From JAKFWI01 sp031398975 (GTDB taxonomy: Bacteria; Pseudomonadota; Alphaproteobacteria; Caulobacterales; Aquidulcibacteraceae): a DNA stretch of 64,000 nt. Location of the stretch: contig JANNOI010000004.1 of NCBI GenBank assembly GCA_031398975.1, positions 1 through 64,000 on the forward strand, read 5' to 3'. Positions 14,915 through 24,503 of this stretch are shown piece after piece. The stretch's first letter is position 1, and each line of letters begins with the position of its first letter. Position numbers and translations under genes: made by a program. Below the pieces are notes generated by a model, which saw nothing but the letters and a program-made list of their open reading frames with translations, was not told the origin of the DNA and did no database searches.

Positions 14915-17614
14915 TCACCCGTCCAGAAAACCCATCCGCTCGGCGAGCACGACGGCCACGCGCCAATCGCTGACCTCCCACCTTTGGAACAGCCGCTTAA
15001 GGTAGAATTTCGCCGTGTTTTCGGACAGGTTGAGCGCGCGGGCGGCGTCGGCGCGCGCGCCTTCGCTTCGCAGCGCCTGCAACAGCGCGATCTCCTCGCG
15101 CGGGGGCGGGGCGAGCGGGGGCTCGTTCTCGAACGCGCGCGCCCGGATCACGAAATCGGCCAGCGGCGCCAAGAGCTTGTGGTCGCGGTCCGCGCCGACG
15201 AGGCGCGCGCCGTAGCGGGCCGCCAGCAGCCTGCTCTCCGCGCCCGTTTCCAGCAGGGCCGCTACACCCGTCCCGTGCGCGAACTCCCCGTGCGCGAGTT
15301 CGAAGGCGAGCGCAAAGGCGTCGATCCCAGCCTCGATGGAGCCGGAGGCTGCGAGAATCTGGCCCGTCAGGGCGTGGGTGCGCACCGCGTCGCGCCGGGT
15401 GGGCGCCGCCACTTTTGCGAGACGTGCGAGGCCGGCCTCGAAATCCCCCCGCGCCGCCTCGATCCGCGCCAGCGCCGCCGCGCACGCGGGCTCGTGGGGC
15501 GCCGCGCCGACGCCGGCGGCGGCGCACAGGCGCTCCGCCAAGTCCCCGTCGCCGTCGCGCGCGGCAAGGATAGCCGCTTCCGCGCCCAGACCCCGCGCCA
15601 GCCGGGCCATGCCCCGCCCCAGCGCCCAGCGCCGGCGTCCCTCCAGCGCCGCCAAGGCTTGCCCCAGCCCTTCCGCCCGGCGCACCCGCCACGCGATCGC
15701 GCGCCCGTCCGCGAGCGCAAATTCGGTGGTCAAGCCGCCGAGGAGGGGGGGCAGGGTCGTGTCGTTTTCCGGGGCGGCGGCGGGCGCGCCGGCCTCGTGG
15801 CGAAGCGCACGGCCGAGAGCGGCCGCGCTCGGGGCGAGCGCGGTGCGGTCGATATCGGCGAGCTTGACCGCCATCGCCGCCGACAGCGCGGCCTGCGCCG
15901 CCCCCAGGTCGAGATCGGCGAGCGCAAGCACGCCTTCGGACAGGAGCAGGCCCGCCTGCTCGACCCCGTCCTCCCCGCCCGGGGCTTCCACGGGATCGGT
16001 GAGCACGGCCCGCAGCGTGGTCCGCGCCTGGCTGAGCGCCCCGTTGCGCAGCCTTTGCACCGCCAGCGCATAGCCCGCCATCCGCGCCGCCCAGGGCGGA
16101 CCGGTGCGCCCGGCGAGACGCTCGAGCGCGGCGCATTCGCCGTCCGGCAGGATCTCGTCGAACAGGCCCGCCGAGAGCCCCGCCCAGACCTGGGCGTCGG
16201 CGAGGGCGTCGGCGCGGGCGGCGGGCGGGCTCGCTTCGGCGCGGGCGGCCAGCGCCTCCCCGGCCGCGCGCGCCTCGGCGCGGGCGTCGGTGCGCCCGGC
16301 GATGAAGGCGTCATAGGCGCGCACCGCGCGGAGCCGCGGGGCGCGCGCGAAGGCGGCGTCGGCCATTCCCGCCAGGCGCAGGCCGAATTCCCGATGGGCC
16401 CCGAAGCGCCACAAGTCCCCGGAGGATGCCGCCTCCAACAGCGCCAGCGGCGGGGCGAGCGGATCGAGCGCGCGCGCCTGGTCGAGCGCCTCGGTAAACC
16501 GTCCCGCGCGCGCCAGCAGCGTCGCCGCGCGCTCGCGCAGGGCGCGCCGGCGCTGGACGGGCAATTGCTCGAACCGGACGGCGAGGAAATCCTCGAACAG
16601 CGGATGGCGGCGCATGCCGCCCGCGCCCGGCGCGGGTACGGAGACGAACGCGTTCAGCCTCTCCAGTTCGGCCAGGCGCTGGGCGCTGTCGGTCCGGTCG
16701 GCCACCCAATCGGCGGCGTCGGGCTCCAGCACGCTCAAGATGGCGGTTTCGGTGAGGAAGGTCTGTAGCGCGGGGTCGAGATCGTCGAACACCTCTTCGG
16801 CGAGATAGGCCCGGATCTGCTCGGCGCTGCCATGGACGAAGCCCAGGACGTCGCTTTCGGGCCCGTGCTTTTCGAGCCACAGACGCGCCAATTGCAACGC
16901 CGCCGGCCACCCTTCAGTCTTGGCGAGGATGGTTTCGAGCGTCTGGCCCGCGATCGCGCCGCTGAACAGCGCGCGCGCCTCGGTCCGGGAGAAGCTGAGC
17001 GCCGGCGTCAGGATTTCGGTCAGCTCGCCGCGCCCAACGAGGGCCGCGAGCCCGATGGCGGGGCGCACCCGCGTGGCGATCGCTATGTGCACATGGGCGG
17101 GGCCGTTTTTCAGTATATGGCGCACCAGCGCGTCGGTATGGGCGCTCATGCCGGCCTGGTAATCATCGAGGGCGATGAAGACGGGCCGATCCGCCCCGGC
17201 CAGCGCTTCGATCAGGCCCGCGCCCTCGGGGGCGGGCGCGCCGGCGGCGCGCAGAGCAGCCAGCAACGTCTGCGCCAGCGCCCCGTCCTCGCGCTCGCGC
17301 GCATCGAGGGTGGCCCACAGCCGCAGCACGCCCTCCGATTCGAGGTCTCGCCAGATCTGGGTGAGCAGCGTCGTTTTGCCGTAGCCGGCCGGCGCGCGCA
17401 GCAGGGTGGCGCGCCGGTCCCGCCAGCCGTCGAACTCGGCGGCGGCCGCGCGCCGGATTAGGCTGACCCGCCCGGTGGAAGGCGGCGCAAGCTTGGCGGC
17501 GGGCCCCGCCTGCGGCGCGCGCCCGGAGGCTGCGGCCTCCTTCAGGGCCAAAGTGGTCTTGCCCAGCGCCGTCTGCGCGGGCGCCCGCTCCGCTTCCGAC
17601 ATGCTCCGCTCCAT
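14915..17614 (-). CDS. MalT-like LuxR-family regulator (large ATP-binding, LAL type)
   Basis: 899 residues from ATG 17614; ATG 17602 with its own GGAG is an equally good start. Near the N-terminus is a P-loop NTPase of the STAND class (Walker A APAGYGKTTLL, then FIALDDYQAG), a long helical repeat region rich in Ala and Arg, and a C-terminal LuxR helix-turn-helix (ARALNLSENTAKFYLKRLF). MalT-type proteins bind ATP and a small inducer and activate promoters as oligomers. The gene is divergent from a degenerate sensor kinase 200 bp away. The inducer and targets are unknown. Confidence 0.85.
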   Translation of the reverse strand: MERSMSEAERAPAQTALGKTTLALKEAAASGRAPQAGPAAKLAPPSTGRVSLIRRAAAAEFDGWRDRRATLLRAPAGYGKTTLLTQIWRDLESEGVLRLWATLDAREREDGALAQTLLAALRAAGAPAPEGAGLIEALAGADRPVFIALDDYQAGMSAHTDALVRHILKNGPAHVHIAIATRVRPAIGLAALVGRGELTEILTPALSFSRTEARALFSGAIAGQTLETILAKTEGWPAALQLARLWLEKHGPESDVLGFVHGSAEQIRAYLAEEVFDDLDPALQTFLTETAILSVLEPDAADWVADRTDSAQRLAELERLNAFVSVPAPGAGGMRRHPLFEDFLAVRFEQLPVQRRRALRERAATLLARAGRFTEALDQARALDPLAPPLALLEAASSGDLWRFGAHREFGLRLAGMADAAFARAPRLRAVRAYDAFIAGRTDARAEARAAGEALAARAEASPPAARADALADAQVWAGLSAGLFDEILPDGECAALERLAGRTGPPWAARMAGYALAVQRLRNGALSQARTTLRAVLTDPVEAPGGEDGVEQAGLLLSEGVLALADLDLGAAQAALSAAMAVKLADIDRTALAPSAAALGRALRHEAGAPAAAPENDTTLPPLLGGLTTEFALADGRAIAWRVRRAEGLGQALAALEGRRRWALGRGMARLARGLGAEAAILAARDGDGDLAERLCAAAGVGAAPHEPACAAALARIEAARGDFEAGLARLAKVAAPTRRDAVRTHALTGQILAASGSIEAGIDAFALAFELAHGEFAHGTGVAALLETGAESRLLAARYGARLVGADRDHKLLAPLADFVIRARAFENEPPLAPPPREEIALLQALRSEGARADAARALNLSENTAKFYLKRLFQRWEVSDWRVAVVLAERMGFLDG

Positions 17615-17812
17615 CCCCCGACCGTCCTTGCACCCGATGGAGCGCAGACGCCGCCATTCATCTGCCCACACCCGGGCCGCTTATAGCAAGAGAGCGCCTT
17701 TTAGACTACCCGTGGAGCCGCAGGTCGTGGTCTCGCGCACAAGTTCTCGTTACGCTAGAGTAAGGACCGACATGCCAAGGATGCCGGGGGGAGCCTTGGA
17801 TCAGGAGCGCGG

Positions 17813-19361
17813 ATGATACCGCAGCGCGATGCGTCGACCTTCGGCGCATCTTTTCCCTGGGCGGACGCCACCGCACTCTTGCTCGCCGCGCTCGCGGCCG
17901 GCGCGGCCGGCCTGTTGGCGATCGGACTGGGCGAGGAGCCGGACGGACGCCCGCGGCGGCTCTGGCGGCTTGCGGCGGGGGCGGCGCTGGGGATCGGGGT
18001 CGCGTGCGCGCACGCTTTGGCGCTGGTGGGCCTCGCCGGCTCCTCCAATGCGCGCTTCTCCGCCGAGGGCCTGCTCGCCGCGACGGGGGCTTGCGGTCAC
18101 GGGATCGATGGCCGGGGTGGCCGCCGCGCTGGGGCCCTGGCCGGGCGCGCGCCTGATCGGAGCAGGCGTTTTGGGGGCCGCCGCCGCGGCGAGCTTCGCG
18201 CTCGCCCTGGGCGCCGCCCTGCCGCCAGACACGCTCCAGGTCGGGACCGTCAGCGTGCTGAGCGCGGTCCCGCTTGCGGGCCTGGGGACGTGGGCGTTTC
18301 TGGCCTGGCCCGGACGCGGGGACGGCGTGCTGCCCCGGTTCGCGGCCGCGATCGCGGTGGGCGCGGGCACCGCCGGCGCCCAGGGCGTGGTGCTGGCGGG
18401 CGCCGGCGGCGGGGCGGCGACTGGCGCTTACGAGACGGGCGCTTACGATATGCCGGCCGGTTTGGCGCTCAGCGCCGTCGATCTCGCGCTGGCGGCGGCG
18501 CTCATGTTCATCCTGGCGGTGAAGACCGGCGCCTTGGTGCTGTTCCTCGACCGGCGCGTCACGGCGGCCGCCAAAGACCAGAACCGCAGGCTCGGCGCCA
18601 TCGCCGATGGGCTGCGCGACGAGGTCGAGGAGCGCGCGCGCCAATTGATTGCAGCCCAAAACCTCGCGAACACGGGCCTTACGGCGAAATCCCAGGCCCT
18701 GCGCCGGATCGCGGCCCATCTCGACGGGCCCGTCCGTTCGGTGCTCGGCTTCACCAACATCCTGCGCGAGGGGCCTGACCAGGAGCGCCTGAGCCAGCGC
18801 CAGCGCCGCGCCGTGGTGCAGATCGAGCAGGCGGCGGTGGAGCTGCGCCGCCTCAGCGCGGACCTGCGCGATCTCGCCGCGCTCGAGACCGGCGACGTCG
18901 AGCTTTCGCCCGGCCCGGTCAGCGTGCTGGGGGCGCTCGAGGCAGCGCTCTTGCGGGCCGCCAAGTCACAAAGCACGATCGCCCTCGCCGTCGACCGGCC
19001 CCCGAGCCACCTGCTCGCGCGGGCCGATCCGAACGCGGTGGCGCGGGTGCTCGATGCGCTGCTCGCCTACGCCTTGAGCCGCGCCGCGCCCGGGGACGTG
19101 ATCCATGTCGGGTGCGTCAGCGCGCCGGACATGATCTCCATCGCGATCGCCAATCCGGCCCGGGCGCTCGCGCCCCACGAGATCGAGGCGGCCGACACCC
19201 TGCTGCTCGACAGCGGCGAAGGCGCCTCCGCGGGCGTGGCCCTCTATCTTGCGCGGCGCACCTGCGAGGCGATGGGCGGCGGGCTCGCGCTGGAGAACGA
19301 AGCCGAGCGGGGGGCGGTGATGATCATCCACCTGCCGCGCGCCGGGCGGAATTCGGTGTGA
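17813..19361 (+). pseudogene. Degenerate MHYT-like sensor histidine kinase with a frameshift
   Basis: The reading frame starting at 17813 gives two hydrophobic helices and runs into a G5 run at 18085-18089. Removing one G joins it to the frame that ends at 19361, giving about 515 residues. The N-terminal part has about seven membrane segments with a spacing like an MHYT sensor domain, but the Met-His pairs are missing. The kinase part has an H-box-like IAAHLDGPVRSVLGF and a G-box-like DSGEGASAGVALYLARRTCE. The N-box reads ALLAYAL instead of the usual N-L-x-x-N-A, so Mg-ATP binding is doubtful. The frameshift may be real decay or a homopolymer sequencing error. No response regulator is adjacent. 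Confidence 0.6.
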
Positions 19362-19464
19362 CACGCCCGAAAGCGCTACCGTGAAAAGCGCATCGCCTTG
19401 CCTTTGGGCGCACGGCGACGCACCGTGCCGCAGGGCGCAGACGGCAGGCGCGCGCGGGGGCTGA

Positions 19465-20787
19465 TTGAACGGGATCCTACCCACGCTGGCGCTTTATGCC
19501 GCTTGCGCGGCGGGCGTGGCGGCCATCGTCGCAGCGGCGCGCGGCTCGCGCTTGGCCCTGGCGGGGACGACGTGTGCTTTTGCGGCCGCGATCGCTGCGC
19601 TGCAGATGCGCGTGAGCGCGCCGGACGTCTGGTTCGAGGACTTTATCTCCGCGTACTGGCCCGCCGCCCACGCCGTGCTGCAGGGGCCGGACGCGCTGCG
19701 CGCGGAGTTCGCGAAGGGCGTGTTCGGCTACGTCAATCTGCCGATCGTGGCGTATCTGTTCGCCCCCTTGGGCGCGCTCGCGCCGAAGCCCGCCGCACTC
19801 GTCTTTTTCGGGATCGGCATTGGGGCCGTGTTGGCGGCCTGGCGCTTGATGCGCGTGCTCTTTTCCCTAAGCGATCGCGATAGCGCGTTGTTGCTGCTCG
19901 GCCTTTCGGCGTATGGCCCGCTCGCCTACAGCCTGAAGGAGGGCAATACGAGCCATATCGTGCTCGCGGCGCTGCTCGGGGGCCTCCTCGCGATCCGGAC
20001 GCGGCGCGACCTCTTGGGCGGGGCGCTGCTGGCGCTGGCCGCGATCCTCAAGCCGGCGCTGCTGCTGCTGGGCTTTCTGTATGCGCTGCGCGGACGCTGG
20101 CGGGTGGCGCTCGCGGGCGCGGGCGTGTGCGCGGCCGTGGCCGGGGCCTCGCTCCTGGTGTTCGGCTGGGACACGCACCGCCTCTGGTATGACGCGGTCA
20201 TCGCCCCGTACGCCGGGCGCCCGGTCCCCGCCTTCAACGCGCAATCCTTCGCCGCCGCCTTCACCCGCCAAGAGACAGGCCTGCCGGGGCTGCTGCTCTG
20301 GGAGCCGGTGGAGGTGTCCGCGCTGGGAAAGGGGGCCGCGACCGGCGCAGCCCTTGTCCTGCTCGCGCTGGGCGCCGCGGCCGCGCTCGCCGCCCGCCGG
20401 CGCGGCGGGGCCGATACGCTCGAAATCGAAGCGCTGATGGTGATCGCGTTCGTATGTGCGGCGAGCACGCTGTCCTGGTCGCATTATTATGTCTGGCTCG
20501 TCCCCGCTTTCGTAACGGCGTTGCGCGCCTCAAGCGCGTGGACCCGCCGGCTTGCGGCGGGCGCGCTGATCATTGCGCTGCCCGGGGAATTCCTGAGCCC
20601 CGCCATGCGGGACGGCGCGTACGGCCCGCTCACCAATGTGCTGACGTCCCACCTTCTGCTCGCGGGCGTGGCGACGTTTCTGGCGCTTGCGCGCTTGCGT
20701 TATGGCGGCGGGAGTCGGGACGCCGATGCAAAGCCCTTCGCGCCTGGAGCGGCGGGGGCGGCGGCCTCAAAGCTCGAGACGAAGTAA
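19465..20787 (+). CDS. GT87-type polyprenyl-phosphate-sugar glycosyltransferase
   Basis: 440 residues, mostly hydrophobic, with about ten membrane helices. The early loop VWFEDFISAYWPAAHAVL and the middle stretch EGNTSHIVLAALLGGLL followed by ALLALAAILKPALLLLGFLY match the GT87 (DUF2029) pattern of GT-C mannosyl- or arabinosyltransferases that use lipid-linked donors. It starts with TTG preceded by GGGGG at 5 bases. The last 88 bases overlap the 3' end of the convergent GT2 gene. With the GtrB-like GT2, which could make the lipid-linked sugar, it forms a plausible glycan-modification pair. Confidence 0.75.
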   Translation: MNGILPTLALYAACAAGVAAIVAAARGSRLALAGTTCAFAAAIAALQMRVSAPDVWFEDFISAYWPAAHAVLQGPDALRAEFAKGVFGYVNLPIVAYLFAPLGALAPKPAALVFFGIGIGAVLAAWRLMRVLFSLSDRDSALLLLGLSAYGPLAYSLKEGNTSHIVLAALLGGLLAIRTRRDLLGGALLALAAILKPALLLLGFLYALRGRWRVALAGAGVCAAVAGASLLVFGWDTHRLWYDAVIAPYAGRPVPAFNAQSFAAAFTRQETGLPGLLLWEPVEVSALGKGAATGAALVLLALGAAAALAARRRGGADTLEIEALMVIAFVCAASTLSWSHYYVWLVPAFVTALRASSAWTRRLAAGALIIALPGEFLSPAMRDGAYGPLTNVLTSHLLLAGVATFLALARLRYGGGSRDADAKPFAPGAAGAAASKLETK

Positions 20788-21749
20788 AGCGGCCGGCGCT
20801 TGGTTTCGTTGAAGATGCGCCCGAGATATTCCCCGATCACGCCAAGCGCCAGCAATTGGATGCCGCCCATGAACAGCACCGCCACCAGCAGCGAGGCGTA
20901 GCCCGGCACGTCCACCCCCAAATAGAGCGTGCGCGCGGCGATATAGGCGCCATAGGCGAAGGCGAGCGCGGCCACGACAAGCCCGATATAGCTCGCCACC
21001 TTCAGCGGAAAGACGGTGAAGGAGGTGATGCCCTCGAGCGCGAGGTTCCAGAGCTTCCAATAATTCCACTTCGAGCCCCCGGCGTGGCGGGCGTCGCGGA
21101 CATAGGCGATCTCGGTCTGCGCGAAGCCTACCCAGGCGAACAGGCCCTTCATGAAGCGGTGCGATTCCCGCAGGCTCGTGACCGCCTCCACGACCCGCCG
21201 GCTCATCAGGCGGAAATCGCCGGTGTCGCGGGGCACCCGCACCGGGCCCACGCGGTGCATCACCCTGTAGAACGCCGCCGCGGTCGCCTTCTTGAGCGCG
21301 GTTTCGCCGTCCCGGCGCAGCCGGCGCGCATAGACGACGTCATACCCCTCGCGCCATTTCTCGACCATCGCGGCGATCAGTTCGGGGGGATCTTGCAGGT
21401 CTGCATCGATCACCACCACCGCGCGCCCGCGCGTATGGTCAAGGCCTGCGGTGAGCGCGATCTCCTTGCCGAAATTCCGGCTCAGATCGACGATGGAGAC
21501 GGCAGGGTCGGCGGCGCGCAAGGCGCGCAGGCGGGCGAGGGTGTCGTCCTTGCTGCCGTCATTGACGTAGAGGATTTCATAGCGCAGCCCGAGCGCCTGC
21601 AGCACGGCCGAGACCCGCCGGTGAAACGCCTCGATCCCTTGCGCCTCGTTATAGGCGGGCGCCACGACCGAGAGGTCGAGCTCCGGGGCGGCGTCTGGGC
21701 CGGCGTCAGGGGCCGCGTCGGGTTCGAGGGAGGAAGATCCATCGCTCAC
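20700..21749 (-). CDS. GtrB/DPM1-like family 2 glycosyltransferase
   Basis: 349 residues from GTG 21749, chosen because it overlaps the acyltransferase stop as GTGA. The GT-A domain has VVAPAYNEAQG, VNDGSKDDT, DADLQDPPE and the acceptor-side DTGDFRLMSRRVV, followed by two C-terminal membrane helices. This is the layout of polyprenyl-phosphate glucosyl/mannosyl transferases, which charge undecaprenyl phosphate with one sugar for a GT-C enzyme. An Asp/Ala/Pro-rich stretch precedes the domain. It is cotranscribed with the acyltransferase upstream and overlaps the GT87 gene tail to tail. Confidence 0.88.
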   Translation of the reverse strand: MSDGSSSLEPDAAPDAGPDAAPELDLSVVAPAYNEAQGIEAFHRRVSAVLQALGLRYEILYVNDGSKDDTLARLRALRAADPAVSIVDLSRNFGKEIALTAGLDHTRGRAVVVIDADLQDPPELIAAMVEKWREGYDVVYARRLRRDGETALKKATAAAFYRVMHRVGPVRVPRDTGDFRLMSRRVVEAVTSLRESHRFMKGLFAWVGFAQTEIAYVRDARHAGGSKWNYWKLWNLALEGITSFTVFPLKVASYIGLVVAALAFAYGAYIAARTLYLGVDVPGYASLLVAVLFMGGIQLLALGVIGEYLGRIFNETKRRPLYFVSSFEAAAPAAPGAKGFASASRLPPP

Positions 21750-22915
21750 GCGAACCTCACCTTCAGCTTGAGGAATTGCTTCTCCCAGGCGTGCCAGCTC
21801 ACCAGCGCGACCGCGACCGTCAACAGCCCCGCAAGGCTTAACCAAAGCGCGGCGTGCCAGGGCGTATCCCCGCCGCGCAGGTCCCGGGCCCATTCGGTAT
21901 GGACCAGAATAATGAAGATGATTGGATGCCAGACATAAAGTCCGTACGAATACTTGCCGAACCAGCGCAGCACCGGCGCCGAGAGCAGGCGCGCAGCCGG
22001 CGCCCACCCGATCGCCATCGCGATCAGCCCCCCGAACGTCACCCATAACAGCGTAAGCCCGAGCGTGCCGAGCCAGGGGTCATGCGGGCTGATGCTGGAG
22101 CGCCAAAGCACCATCGCCAGGAACGCCGACCCGCCGGCGAAGAACGCGATCAGGCCCGGGCCCCGCAGCGCCGCGACCGCGCCCGAACCGCCCTGCACCG
22201 CCAGCGCGATCAGCGAGCCCGCGGCCAGCGCGTCCATCCGCATCGGGGTGAAGGCGTAGCCCGCCATCGACATGCCGTGGGCCGGGTCCGTCTCGCCTAT
22301 CCGCAACAGGAGCGCCACGACCAGGGCCGCCCCCGCCACCGCCATCAGCGCGCGCCGGTTCAGGAAAAACACGATCGTAGGCCAGACGAGGTAATAATGC
22401 TCCTCCACCGCCAGGGACCAGAAATGGTCCACCACGCCGAAAAAGTCCGCGCCTTTGAAGCCCAGCATGAAGTTCGTCATGTAGGCCCACACCCAGGCGG
22501 GATTGCCCTGCCCCCAGACATTGAGCCCCGGCGCGAGCGCCGACGCCGCCAGCACCAGCGCGAGCGCGAGGTAATAGAGCGGGAAGATGCGCAGGGCGCG
22601 CCGGGCGTAGAAGTTGCGGTAGAAGTGCGGGCGCTTTTTGGCGTTGAACAGAATGCCGGTGATGAGAAAGCCCGACAGGACGAAAAACAGATCGACCCCG
22701 ACCCAGCCCAGCAGCCCGAGATTGAGGATCGGATTGGAAAATCCGAACTCGCCCACGAGGCTCTCGCAAATGTGGCCATAGAGCACCAGCATGATTGCCA
22801 CGCCGCGCACGCCGTCGAGCGACAGGACGCGGTGCTCCTCCAGCGCCGGCGGGGCGGTAGCCGCGGAGACGGCGGCGGGCCGATCGTCAATCGCGGCGTG
22901 CATAATCGAGCTCAT
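21746..22915 (-). CDS. Acyltransferase 3 family membrane protein (OafA-like)
   Basis: 389 residues with about ten membrane helices. It shows the family motifs LDGVRGVAIMLVLYGHI (catalytic His), DLFFVLSGFLITGIL, and FYARRALRIFPLYYLAL. Such proteins acetylate or succinylate surface glycans or lipids at the membrane. The ATG at 22915 has GGAG 6 bases upstream and overlaps the end of the preceding membrane beta-propeller gene by 29 bp. Its place next to glycosyltransferases suggests modification of the same glycan. Confidence 0.88.
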   Translation of the reverse strand: MSSIMHAAIDDRPAAVSAATAPPALEEHRVLSLDGVRGVAIMLVLYGHICESLVGEFGFSNPILNLGLLGWVGVDLFFVLSGFLITGILFNAKKRPHFYRNFYARRALRIFPLYYLALALVLAASALAPGLNVWGQGNPAWVWAYMTNFMLGFKGADFFGVVDHFWSLAVEEHYYLVWPTIVFFLNRRALMAVAGAALVVALLLRIGETDPAHGMSMAGYAFTPMRMDALAAGSLIALAVQGGSGAVAALRGPGLIAFFAGGSAFLAMVLWRSSISPHDPWLGTLGLTLLWVTFGGLIAMAIGWAPAARLLSAPVLRWFGKYSYGLYVWHPIIFIILVHTEWARDLRGGDTPWHAALWLSLAGLLTVAVALVSWHAWEKQFLKLKVRFA

Positions 22916-24446
22916 ACAAGGCTCCGTTGGAGGAGATGTAAGCGCGGCCTGCGCCTGCGTTCACCACGATCGAGCGCAACCAGGGGCCGACATACCAGCT
23001 GCGCACCGCCCGCCCTTCGGGCAGCGCGATGAGGGTGACCTTGCCGGTCACGAGGCTGCCCGCGAGAAGCAGGTTGCGCCCTTCGTCCAGCGCCAGGACG
23101 CGGACCCCGAACGGGGCCTTGAGGGGCGCAAGCGGCGAAAGCGTGGTTTCGTCAAAGCGCTGGATCCGTCCCGCCAGCGGCGAGGCCACGAGCAGCGCGC
23201 GGTCAACTGCGTCGTGGGCCATGCGGTCGATCCGCGGGTCGGCGTCGGTCCGGCGGGCGAGGGTCGCCCCGGTCTTCAGGTCGATCGCCAGGAGCCCGCG
23301 CTCGCGCCGGAAAAAGCTCAGATAAAGGATCGCCTTGCTGGGGTGGATCAGAAGGTTGCCGGCCGCCTCGCTGCGCGTTTGCGCAACAGCCCCGGTGGCG
23401 CGGTTGAAAAGGAGAAGCGGAGCCCCGCCCTGCGCGTCGGCCTCGGACGCGAGGACGATGGTGTTCGAAAGCGGCTCGGCCGCGATCCAGGGGTCCCCCG
23501 CCGCGAGGCCGCGGGCGGAGAATTCCCGCTTCAGCGAAAGATCGCGCGCGTCGAGCACGAGCACAGCCGCGCGCCCGCCATGATGGACCAGCACCTCCTC
23601 GCGCGCGGGATCATAGGCGAGGCCCTGGGCCCACCCGGTCTCGACCGCGCTCTCGCGGGGCGGGCGCGCCAAGTCTTTTGTGTCGTAGCGGACGAGACGC
23701 GCCAGCCCGTGGCCGGTGGCGAAGAGGTGCGCGCCGGAGGCGTCCAGCGCGAGGCCGTTGAAATTGCCTTGCGCGAAACGCTGCACGTCCGGCGAGCGGC
23801 GCAGCGTCTGCTCGAGCGGCGTGAGCAGGGAGCCTGGGACGAACGCCGCAGCCACCGCCCCCGCCAGGATCGCGCCGGGCAGGCGCGGGGGCGCCTCGAG
23901 CGTGCCGGCCGGCTCCCGGCCTTCCGCCAAACTCCGCACCCAGCGCCCATAGCGCGCCGCAAACAGCACCTCCCCCAGAAGCGGCAAGGCGGCGATGAAC
24001 GCCCCGAGGCGCTCGGGCGAAACCGCCATGCGCTTCAGATCCGAAAGGCTCGCCCAATTGGTCGCCAGCAGGAGCGGCGGGGCCACGGCCAGGATCAGGC
24101 GGACGAGCGTGCTTTCCGTCGGCGCGGCGGCCGCCAGCGCGAACGTCGCCAGCGACAGTGCGCCCGCTACCGCCAGGAGGCCGGCCGTTCCGCGCGGAGC
24201 GGCGGCTTGACCCACCACAAACAGGAATAGCGCCGCCGTCAGCCACACCAGGACGCGGCTGACCGGCGTGCTCAGGGCCGAGATGGCGAATTCGGTGATC
24301 CAGATGATGTCGAGGACGCGCTCAACAGCTTCGAGGATCGGCTCGCGATAGACAAAGAAGAGCGCCAGGACCAGCGGCCCGCGCAAAACCGCCCACGTCA
24401 GGGCAAGCCCGACGGGATGGCGCAGACGCCTGGCAAGCGTTGTCAT
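22887..24446 (-). CDS. Membrane protein with C-terminal beta-propeller, function unknown
   Basis: 519 residues. Residues 1-220 hold about five to six hydrophobic helices. Residues about 225-519 are a WD/YVTN-like propeller: repeats such as FNGLALDASGAHLFATGHG, LLIHPSKAILYLSFF and VRVLALDEGRNLLLAGSLV recur every 40-50 residues. I do not recognise a named family. It is the first gene of a leftward operon with the acyltransferase and GT2. The propeller probably lies in the periplasm and may bind the glycan or a partner; this is inference. Confidence 0.6.
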   Translation of the reverse strand: MTTLARRLRHPVGLALTWAVLRGPLVLALFFVYREPILEAVERVLDIIWITEFAISALSTPVSRVLVWLTAALFLFVVGQAAAPRGTAGLLAVAGALSLATFALAAAAPTESTLVRLILAVAPPLLLATNWASLSDLKRMAVSPERLGAFIAALPLLGEVLFAARYGRWVRSLAEGREPAGTLEAPPRLPGAILAGAVAAAFVPGSLLTPLEQTLRRSPDVQRFAQGNFNGLALDASGAHLFATGHGLARLVRYDTKDLARPPRESAVETGWAQGLAYDPAREEVLVHHGGRAAVLVLDARDLSLKREFSARGLAAGDPWIAAEPLSNTIVLASEADAQGGAPLLLFNRATGAVAQTRSEAAGNLLIHPSKAILYLSFFRRERGLLAIDLKTGATLARRTDADPRIDRMAHDAVDRALLVASPLAGRIQRFDETTLSPLAPLKAPFGVRVLALDEGRNLLLAGSLVTGKVTLIALPEGRAVRSWYVGPWLRSIVVNAGAGRAYISSNGALYELDYARRD

Positions 24447-24503
24447 CCCCCTCCCCCTCGCCTTAACGAGGAGTAATGCACATCCCGTGCCGTGAAGCCA
24501 TCG

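Noticed and set aside
14903..16768. 621-codon open frame antisense to the MalT-like gene
   Set aside because: No recognisable domain, extreme Arg/Gly content, no SD; the opposite strand codes a full LAL regulator.
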